Made by a program: the position numbers and the translations under genes | The notes under the pieces: generated by a model | Told to the model about the DNA's origin: nothing | What the model saw: only the letters and a program-made list of their open reading frames with translations | Database searches by the model: none | Part shown: in pieces, positions 9,301 to 15,066 of the stretch | How positions within the stretch are numbered: the first letter of the stretch is position 1 | How the letters are laid out: each line of letters starts with the position of its first letter | Source: Saccoglossus kowalevskii | Taxonomy: Eukaryota > Hemichordata > Enteropneusta > Harrimaniidae | DNA: 15,066 bases | NCBI RefSeq assembly: GCF_000003605.2 | Contig: NW_003142809.1 | Location: forward strand, 134,030 to 149,095 | Direction: 5' to 3'

Positions 9301-12300
9301 TGCAAATATTTCTAGAGGCGAAAATTTGACTGCTTTTATTGTTTGTTTACTGCTTAAAGTCACAGATTTCAGAAAAACTCAAAACTCCTGGCATACTTAA
9401 ATATCTGTTCTACAATTTTCTACATTATAGAACATAAATATGTGTTCAGACTTTAAAGCTCAGAGCATCAGAAATTAGAATCAAACTTGTTGGCAACTCT
9501 GAAATCAGTCATCCGCTCAATTTACTTCTTTCCAGCTAGACAAACCAAAACAGTGATTGGTCTTCTTGAATGTCACATTACCTCATTCTGACCAATCAGC
9601 ATGGTTATATTAACCCAAGGTGGATATTATATTTACCTGTGCTATTTGTGTAGCTATAAGAACACTCTTCTGTAAATTGAATGTTTCTTTCCACACATGG
9701 ATTGGTGAATATAAAGTGCTTCCTTTACATAAACTTTTGAGAAAAATAGAATATTAATCACTTGGTCTGTGTTAAACAGGAAATGAGTCTGCGTCAAACA
9801 AGCAGTCCATGTGTTAAAAAGCAATGGGTCAAAATCTTTATATCAACAAGCAACTGGTCAATCAGCCTTTGTTTTAAAAAACATCCGATCAATCAACGGT
9901 TTGCATCAATGAGCATGGTAGTGGTCAATGTTTATGTGTCAACAAACAACTGGCTCACCAGCTTGGTGTCAAAAAAACAGCTTGTCAATCAGTCTTTGTG
10001 CCAGCAATAAGTCAATCGCTCTGTGTCTACAGCCAATGGTAAATCGGTCTGTGTCCACAGCCAATGGTCAATCGGCCTGTGTCTATAGCCAATGGTCAAT
10101 CGGTCTTTGTGTCAATAGGTCAATCAACCTGTGTCAACAACCAATGGTCAATCAACCTGTGTCAACAACCAACGGTCAATCGGTATGTGTCTACAGCCAA
10201 TGGTCAATCGGTCTTTGTGTCAGCAATAGGTCAATCAACCTGCGTCAACAACCAATGGTCAATCAACCTGTGTCAACAACCAATGGTCAATCAACTTGTG
10301 TCAACAACCAATGGTCAATTGGTCTGTGTCAATAACCAATGGTCAATTAGTCTTTGTGTCAGCAACAGGTCAATCAACCTGTTTCAACAACCAACAGTCA
10401 ATCGATCTGGGTCAACAACCAATGGTCAATCAGTCTGGGTCAACAACAAATGGTCGATCAGTCTGTGTCAACAACCAATTAATGTTATATTTCAAAAGCA
10501 ATGGGTCGCTAACAAGCAATAACTACACAGTAGAATAGTAGTGTAAAATACTCACCTTGTTACAATTGCTAAATGAGGAGGATTCATACAGGCTCCCATA
10601 AATAACACAACATTTTCATGTCGTGTTTTTCTAAAAGTTTGAACCTTCAAAAAAAAAAGTTAAAAATTGATGATATGCATATTATGGTTTTAGAATCATT
10701 GTTTTGGCTAGGAATACAAGACCCTACAAGGATGTGAAGAGGTAATTGATAATAACAGTTTCCAAATAAATTTTAAAAGATCTGCTGTTGCTACCCTTGG
10801 CCGTGTTAACTGTTTGCTGACGTGATTAACCCAGATAATGACCCCCTTGGCTGTGATCACAGTCTGCTGAGGTGGTTTAACCCAGATAATGACCATCTTG
10901 ACATGACAGCAAATTACTGAGGTGGTTAACCCAAATAATGATCCCTTGGTTGTGATCACAATCTGTTGAGGTAGTTAACCCAGATAATGATTTCCTTGGC
11001 ATGACAGCAAATTACTGAGGTGGTTAACCCAGATAATGACCCCTTGGCTGTGATCACAGTCTGCTGAGGTGGTTTAACCCAAATAATGACCGCCTTGGCA
11101 TGACAGCAAATTACTGAGGTGGTTAACCCAGATAATGACCCCCTTGGCTGTGATCACAGTCTGCTGAGGTGGTTTAACCCAAATAATGACCGCCTTGGCA
11201 TGACAGAAAATTATTGAGGTGGTTAACCTAGATAATGAACTCTTGGCTGTGATCGCAGTCTGCTGAGGTAGTTAACCCAGATAATGACCGCTTTGGCATG
11301 ACAGCAAATTACTGAGGTGGTTAACCTAGTGGCTGTGACAGCAGACTTACCTCTTGTTTAAAAGAATGTAATTGTAATTCATTATCTGTATCTATATTAA
11401 ATTGTTTAATTGCAACATCACCATGCCAATATCCTCTAAAAAAATAAAACACATAAATTATGAGCAATAATCTTGTAATTGGATGTTTCCTAAAAATTAT
11501 CATATACCTTCTAATGTGCAGCTTTGCAATGCTATGAAACAACATACTTCAGCATGAAACAATTCATTTTAATTACTGTAAAGGATTAATTATTTACTGG
11601 GTTTTAATTTTGCTTATTTCGCTGACTGCAAAATGCGCTAAAATAAAACCCAGTGAATATGTAAAATTTAGCATAGAACACATTATCTAAATGATAAAAC
11701 TGTGAATTTTAAAACCCACTGAATATGCCTGAAATACTAAATCAGCGAAATTTAAACCCAGTGAATATTAGTCAATTATTATGAATATTAGTGAATATTA
11801 TTTACAGTATTCTTATTCAAACCCCTCACTTTCAAAGTGACTTTCATAAAATATTTAACCTGCAAATTTACCTAAACTATGAAAACACAAACATTTGTAA
11901 AGACAAAAATGTTACAATGGACAGTAGTTTGAAGGCGATGCAAATTGTTCGCCAGTAAAGAGTTGTTAATCTTTCATTTTTCGTCAGCTATACATGGTAC
12001 AACTGTTTCCATATTTTTTTCATTATTGTTAACTTGTAGCCAATGAAAAATTGTATTGAATTGTGGTCTAGAACTAACAAAGAAATTACAGAAAAAAACA
12101 CAAGAATGTGAAGTCAAAATTATGGTCGAAATAATTATGGTGTTCTTAATATGTGAGGACCTGTACATGTACTTACTTAAAAACTTTTCCCAATCGTCCA
12201 CGACCTATTAATTCTAGTATATGCATGTCTTCATATGGAATGTCCCACTCAGAAAAAACACTAGTTTTCTGTAATGGAAAAAAGAGCATTACAAATGACA

Positions 12301-14443
12301 GATGTGTTGAGTTTTTAATGAAGCAAGCAAAAACCAGTTAATATAATGAGCAATGCATTGTGGTCAGGAATCAGGTTTGAGTTCATGAAAGCTGTTAGTG
12401 TATCTTAGAAAATACTGAGATTTTAGTTACCAAATTTTCTTTTTGATAGTGTATGCAATAACGTAAATTACAAAGATGCTTCTATGGTCAAAATAAGTAA
12501 CATTTGAGCACCACAGTCTCTTTTGGCACCATCAACAAAATAATTTTGTAGTCTGCTTCTCCCCACATGAAATGTTGATTAGAATTGACAAACCTAAACA
12601 AAAACTAAAAGCAATATCTGAAACAATTTTACAACATGTGAAAATATTCGCACTGAACTTTGGGCTGGAAATAATATCTGTATTTATAACAATTGTGGCT
12701 TTAAAATTAATTTCTTAAAATTTACAAAAGATCACTGTAAAGTAATGAACTTGGGGTTGAAAATGTGTTGTCTTCTTTTTCATAATTTACAAGAAGCTTT
12801 ACTAACCAAGAAAAAAAATATAATAGGTCATTGTGTACTGAATCGGCCATTTTTATCTTTGTCAAAAATAACATGTTTTTGAGCAAATATAAAGATTTAC
12901 ATGCTATATTTACAACACCTATATAATTTTTTTTTTGATTGTATAAAAATTCGCATATCGACAATTTGAAATTAAGATTGGCCTACATATCGCGATGACA
13001 ATGAGACAATTTGGCCCTGCCTTGAGACCATAAATTGCACTTTGCTAAACGGTTGTAATTCACCAGATGCCTCCTTTTGTCATAGAAATAGTATAATGCA
13101 TAACTTACTACATGTTACAAAACAAGTTTTTGGTGACTCAAAATTTACTGACACTTAAGTATCAAGAACTGGAAGCATATGATTTACTTACACTTTTTCT
13201 TGACCAACTTTGGTCTAGAGGATCAAAATCAGAAGCCTGGCTGTCTATAGAGTCGACTTTACTTGGTAAAGTCCTCTCAGAATCAGTCTGGAAAGTTTAA
13301 CAAGAAAACATCATAAATTTAAAACAACAGTGAACCGATTGCAGTGAGTGACTGGAGACTTTTGGATATTGTTTTATTTGGGGTGAAAAATCACTGGATT
13401 GTGTCTGGAACAGTATTGTTTAATTTATGTGGATTTTCGGGATGAAAAGTGAAAAAAAAATTAGCACTCAAATAATTAGAATATTGTTTGCTGAAAGTCC
13501 CCGCAGATAGCAGGAGCTCTGATGTGCTACAAAACGTGACTTCCCTTGACCCAAACATTTGTGAAAACTTGTCTCTCGCACATTTCACAGCAGATTTGAG
13601 GGGAGCATGCAAACAAGAAGACAATGTAATAGGTTTCAACCAAAGTGAGACCGTGGAAAACCAGTGTTCGTGTCTCTTAGCATTACAGTTCAGTGTATAC
13701 TTACATCTAACTCATTTTGATCAACACATCGCGACTCTACTGGAATACTGAAATAAAAAGATAAATAGTCAGCATTTTAGTCATTGTCGAATTCTGCTTC
13801 CCGGACCCACAATATTACAGGAGGAATTTTATCTCACAACAAGAAAGAGTGCCATTTGTGACAGAATAAGAAAGACTACTGTGGAATACTTTATTTTCGC
13901 TTGGAATTAATTTTCAATATTTTCGCTGAAGGAATGATTCATATACCTTTAAAATAATATACCTTTTTTCCTATCTTTTACATTCAACTCGCCAAAAATC
14001 AGTGAAAATAAGTTCCATATAACACACCTAAAAGTCTTCTCAGTGAAAATTAATTCCAGTGAAAATAAAGTATTTTACAGTATATTTTCAGTGTTTCAAT
14101 GCTTTCTTATCCACACTCACTGCGTGAAAATAATAACACGATAAAATGTATATTATTGACATTATGATCTGTCATTACCAATGGCTGATTATTGATATTT
14201 CAAATCTCCGTCCTCACAAATTTACATTCATTGATTTTTCATCAAAGCTAACAGTCCACAAGATTTGTAGGAGGTGAATAAAATCAACAAATTTGAAAAC
14301 TGCTTTTTGTCTGGAAGATTGTATCACTGAAAATCTACATGTACATAAAGACGAAATAATTACTTACTGTATTGGAGTTGGTGTTAATAAAATTTCACTA
14401 TCTATTGTAGTTGATGAAATTATAGTCAACTTATTATTGGGTT
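6198..14443 (-). CDS. KSR: Kinase suppressor of Ras (KSR), C-terminal 379 residues in 11 exons
   Basis: KSR is a scaffold and pseudokinase that binds RAF and MEK at the plasma membrane and promotes ERK activation downstream of Ras. Joined coding exons (minus strand): 14443-14368, 13747-13705, 13287-13192, 12268-12177, 11435-11351, 10644-10556, 9733-9637, 8270-8134, 7600-7463, 6648-6519 and 6356-6198. All introns are GT-AG and all phases agree. Residue numbers count from the first complete codon: Ser/Thr-rich linker 1-75; kinase domain from EWDIPYE (78); Gly-rich loop GRGRLGKV 93-100; VAIK Lys112; helix C Glu130; RKTRH 135-139; HKD 204-206; Asn211; DFG 224-226 followed by LF; APE 254-256; SDVYSFG 278-284; basic tail ending SAESVL. 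HKD, DFGLF and GWLCYLAPE identify KSR rather than RAF. The 5' exons (CA1-CA4) lie beyond the window. Mammalian KSRs have Arg at the VAIK position; here it is Lys. Confidence 0.95.
6519..6648 (-). CDS. KSR: KSR exon j: C-lobe
   Basis: The 130-nt exon (ctttttag acceptor, aag|gtgagg donor) encodes, after a split Gly, [20 protein letters not shown] and [11 protein letters not shown] onward. WYEL..EW.F..QPA..IIWQ.G.G.K is strongly KSR-like. Confidence 0.96.
6649..7462 (-). other. KSR intron i-j, mostly a 32-bp array
   Basis: This 814-bp intron has a gtaagt donor at the 7462 end and a tttttag acceptor at the 6649 end. Nearly half is the 32-bp array listed separately; no other gene is seen. Confidence 0.85.
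6941..7317 (+). repeat. 32-bp minisatellite, about 12 units
   Basis: The unit is close to tcaaatgtacgatttggcga followed by tccatgaaagca. About 12 units are present, with alternative forms (gaattggcaatccatg against aagttggtgatcaatg) and one shortened unit near 7166-7190. The last four units (about 7189-7316) alternate the two forms, making a 64-bp dimer. No unique spacers are present. Confidence 0.92.
7463..7600 (-). CDS. KSR: KSR exon i: activation segment and APE motif
   Basis: The 138-nt exon (tttcttgtag acceptor, gg|gtaagt donor) encodes [20 protein letters not shown] and, further on, [12 protein letters not shown]. The segment leading to GWLCYLAPE matches KSR; the Asp of SDVY is the conserved subdomain IX residue. 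Confidence 0.96.
7601..8133 (-). other. KSR intron h-i
   Basis: This 533-bp AT-rich intron has no gene. Positions 7698-7770 match the dispersed repeat at 2638-2725. Confidence 0.8.
7698..7770 (+). repeat. Dispersed repeat, copy B (intronic)
   Basis: Blocks agttcaaaa, aactgct, ttcagtggatg and gcagcataatacatgc appear in the same order and orientation as at 2638-2725. Confidence 0.4.
8134..8270 (-). CDS. KSR: KSR exon h: catalytic loop (HKD) and DFG
   Basis: The 137-nt exon encodes [19 protein letters not shown] and then [22 protein letters not shown] in place of HRD, the KSKN sequence and DFGLF are diagnostic of KSR. The catalytic-loop Asp and Asn and the DFG Asp are all present. The exon ends with two bases of an Arg codon. 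Confidence 0.97.
8271..9636 (-). other. KSR intron g-h (largest, 1366 bp)
   Basis: The intron is AT-rich with no gene or tandem array seen. A perfect 9-bp inverted repeat, tgattggtc (9554-9562) and gaccaatca (9590-9598), lies near its 5' end in transcript orientation; it contains CCAAT in both orientations, with no evidence of function. Confidence 0.75.
9637..9733 (-). CDS. KSR: KSR exon g: hinge and helix D/E region
   Basis: The 97-nt exon (tctcaaaag acceptor, cag|gtaaat donor) encodes, after the split Ser, [15 protein letters not shown] and [26 protein letters not shown] matches the KSR hinge segment, and the phase fits both neighbours. Confidence 0.93.
9734..10555 (-). other. KSR intron f-g
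   Basis: The 822-bp intron has a gtgag donor at 10555 and a caaaag acceptor at 9734. It is almost wholly filled by the 28-bp array. Confidence 0.85.
9770..10485 (+). repeat. 28-bp minisatellite in KSR intron f-g, with longer block structure
   Basis: The core unit is gtgtcaacaaccaatggtca followed by atcaacct (28 bp). From about 10000 to 10480 the units are well conserved; from about 9770 to 10000 they are diverged. A variant with gtctacagccaatgg followed by the gtctttgtgtcagcaatagg form recurs about every 110-140 bp, giving higher-order blocks. The plus-strand frames stay open because the unit lacks stops in its frames and 3x28 bp reads through all of them, so the 135- and 152-codon frames here are repeat artefacts inside an intron. 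Confidence 0.9.
10556..10644 (-). CDS. KSR: KSR exon f: dimer-interface and hinge-proximal strand
   Basis: The 89-nt exon encodes [15 protein letters not shown] and [27 protein letters not shown] is a hallmark of the KSR/RAF group. The Arg in TRH corresponds to the RAF/KSR side-to-side dimer Arg (BRAF R509). The exon ends with two bases of a Ser codon. Confidence 0.95.
10645..11350 (-). other. KSR intron e-f
   Basis: The 706-bp intron has a gtaagt donor and a tgaag acceptor preceded by a T-rich tract. It is largely occupied by the ~100-bp dimeric array. Confidence 0.85.
10790..11345 (+). repeat. ~100-bp dimeric tandem array abutting a splice donor
   Basis: Two related ~50-bp monomers alternate. 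Form A contains cttggctgtgatcacagtct and form B contains cttggcatgacagcaaatta; both continue with ctgaggtggttaacccagataatgacc. Form A starts near 10844, 10943, 11041, 11141 and about 11240, a period of 98-100 bp. The last partial unit (ggctgtgacagcag) reaches 11344, within about six bases of the exon e boundary (exon begins 11351). The units contain perfect palindromes TGTGATCACA and GGTTAACC. Confidence 0.9.
11351..11435 (-). CDS. KSR: KSR exon e: VAIK lysine and helix C
   Basis: The 85-nt exon (ttttttag acceptor, gag|gtaagt donor) encodes [15 protein letters not shown] and then [13 protein letters not shown]. It carries the subdomain II Lys and the helix C Glu (last residue of the exon). 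The ~100-bp tandem array of the following intron starts almost at its donor. Confidence 0.95.
11436..12176 (-). other. KSR intron d-e
   Basis: The 741-bp intron carries the MITE-like element at 11574-11809. The rest is AT-rich with no gene seen. Confidence 0.8.
11574..11809. mobile_element. MITE-like element, 236 bp, TACTGTAAA...TTTACAGTA ends
   Basis: The element starts tactgtaaaggattaattat and ends ttatttacagta. Both ends carry actgggttt-aat-tt-cgctga in opposite orientation (about 11594-11625, and 11740-11760 as reverse complement). The motif attcactgggtttta occurs four times, two in each orientation. TA at each end would fit a TA target-site duplication. There is no coding capacity. It is likely a non-autonomous DNA transposon. 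Confidence 0.6.
12177..12268 (-). CDS. KSR: KSR exon d: start of kinase domain and Gly-rich loop
   Basis: The 92-nt exon encodes [20 protein letters not shown] and then [10 protein letters not shown]. The EWDIP(Y/F) entry and the GxGxxGxV nucleotide loop are typical of KSR kinase domains. It ends with two bases of a Lys codon at an aa|gtaagt donor. Confidence 0.95.
12269..13191 (-). other. KSR intron c-d
   Basis: This 923-bp AT-rich intron contains no gene, tandem array or clear element that I could recognise. Confidence 0.75.
13192..13287 (-). CDS. KSR: KSR exon c: acidic/Ser-rich linker
   Basis: The 96-nt exon, phase 0 at both ends (tttccag acceptor, gtaagt donor), encodes 32 residues from [10 protein letters not shown] to QSWSRKS. 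Serines beside basic residues (SWSRKSKTS across the junction) could be phosphorylation sites just before the kinase domain; this is inference. Confidence 0.8.
13288..13704 (-). other. KSR intron b-c
   Basis: The 417-bp intron contains an open frame on the plus strand (13488-13751) that overlaps exon b in antisense. It lacks motifs and is probably chance. Confidence 0.7.
13705..13747 (-). CDS. KSR: KSR exon b: linker micro-exon
   Basis: The 43-nt exon (tttatttcag acceptor, gtaagt donor) encodes [14 protein letters not shown] after a split codon. The phase fits both neighbours exactly. Its small size and lack of a conserved motif make it the least certain exon. Confidence 0.6.
13748..14367 (-). 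other. KSR intron a-b
   Basis: This 620-bp intron contains the MITE-like element at 13877-14082; otherwise nothing is recognised. Confidence 0.65.
13877..14082. mobile_element. MITE-like element, 206 bp, with ~38-bp terminal inverted repeats
   Basis: The left end tactgtggaatactttattt continues tcgcttggaattaattttc. The reverse complement of the right end (14045-14082) reads tactgtaaaatactttattt and continues tcactggaattaattttc, about 90% identical over 38 bp. Further tttcgctgaa and agtgaaaat motifs lie inside. TA at both ends fits a TA target site. It has no coding capacity and is non-autonomous. Confidence 0.8.
14368..14443 (-). CDS. KSR: KSR exon a (first in window): Ser/Thr-rich linker
   Basis: The 76-nt exon is preceded by a tttacag acceptor and followed by a gtaagt donor. 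Two leading bases complete a codon from an upstream exon outside the window; 24 codons follow (PNNKLTII through LLTPTPI) and the last two bases join the next exon to give His. It is poorly conserved linker sequence between the CA4 region and the kinase domain, so the call rests on phase and splice signals more than on homology. Confidence 0.65.
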
Positions 14444-15066
14444 CTGTAAATAAAAATATAAATTTATACTAAAGATGAAAATTTGAGTTGCTTGTTAATA
14501 ACCTGTTGTCATAGAAACTAATGTCTGGGAGCACATTATCTTCGCTATTCCTATTATTACATGAAACTGCAGCTTAATCAGGAATTTCTGTAATGCAGAG
14601 CACACAGAACATGCCATGTAATGATGTTATTAAGAGGTGGGGTTTGCTAAGTAGTGTGTCTTCTCTGCATATGATGTAGGAAGTGAAAATGTAAAAATAC
14701 CAACAGTTTCATTTCGAATATTTCTAATATTTGTATATACACCAAATGTGACATTATTGGAATTTCTATTCAAAAGAAAATAAAAATTTGTCTTCTTGTT
14801 ATCGAACATGCACAAGAGTATAAAACCTGCGCTGTTTACATCATTTTTAGTTTTCCCGGGACAAGAAGCAAAAAAATTTTTCGGGTGCCTAAATGAAACT
14901 TAATCTAACATGCATACTGAGTGTAAACGCCTTTCATAAAACAATAATGATGCCTTAAAATGGCTAGCATCATGATATTCAACTTTACACTGCAGTATTT
15001 TATCAAAACAAATCTAATAATCTTTCAACCAATTAACAGGAGATAATTTTAGTGTGTTTACACGAG
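14444..15066 (-). other. KSR intron upstream of exon a (incomplete)
   Basis: Exon a needs a preceding exon ending in phase 1, but no convincing coding segment with a minus-strand donor is seen up to the window edge, so the previous exon probably lies beyond 15066. A 61-codon minus-strand frame (14630-14815) has no recognisable motif. Confidence 0.55.

Noticed and set aside
9554-9598. Inverted CCAAT motifs as an internal promoter.
   Set aside because: They sit within a KSR intron, with no TATA or initiator arrangement or alternative first exon visible nearby.
9928-10522. Overlapping plus-strand open frames of 135 and 152 codons with a repetitive Gln/Asn/Ser peptide.
   Set aside because: They lie inside the 28-bp array and a KSR intron, in antisense; openness follows from the unit lacking stop codons, and two frames encode shifted versions of the same repeat.
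6198-12268. RAF kinase instead of KSR.
   Set aside because: HKD for HRD, DFGLF after the catalytic loop, GWLCYLAPE and the SHP...SAES tail fit KSR; RAF has HRD and a DFGLA-type motif.
13488-13751. 87-codon plus-strand frame.
   Set aside because: It is antisense to KSR exon b and its intron, with no motif and no splice or promoter support.
14630-14815. Minus-strand 61-codon frame as a further upstream KSR exon.
   Set aside because: No KSR motif is present and no donor in the required phase is convincing.

Overview
The window is eukaryotic nuclear DNA, AT-rich, with short protein-coding exons bounded by GT/AG introns, minisatellites and MITE-like elements. It is not bacterial: no operons are visible, and no open frame of bacterial gene length except inside tandem repeats. 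The one recognisable gene is an invertebrate-type kinase suppressor of Ras (KSR). The mix of abundant tandem arrays and short elements carrying 'cgctaaa/cagcgaaa' motifs suggests a lophotrochozoan such as a mollusc. That placement is inference and weak.

The right 60% (about 6198-14443, minus strand) holds the last 11 coding exons of KSR. All have consensus splice sites and matching phases, and together they encode 379 residues ending in a stop codon. They comprise a Ser/Thr-rich linker followed by the whole C-terminal (CA5) kinase-like domain and a basic tail. The N-terminal CA1-CA4 exons would lie beyond 15066. The introns carry a 32-bp array (6941-7317), a 28-bp array (about 9770-10485), a ~100-bp dimeric array that runs up to a splice donor (about 10790-11345), and two MITE-like elements (11574-11809 and 13877-14082) with TACTGT...ACAGTA ends.

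Downstream of the KSR stop is a probable 3' UTR/flank with a ~30-bp degenerate array (5658-5866). Beyond it lies a regular 56-bp minisatellite (3978-5156) whose right half is a 336-bp six-unit higher-order duplication.

The left end (1-3977) has no intact gene. Positions 1-152 look like the right end of another element with the same ACAGTA terminus. Positions about 500-2410 are coding-like on the plus strand, but broken by stops and frame changes and containing an internal ~400-bp-offset duplication; this is best read as a decayed gene or transposon. A ~40-bp-arm foldback sits at 2800-2934.

I found no convincing new multi-gene system. The points most worth a second look are a KSR that keeps nearly all kinase catalytic residues, the dense set of unrelated minisatellites in and beside one gene, and the shared-terminus element group.
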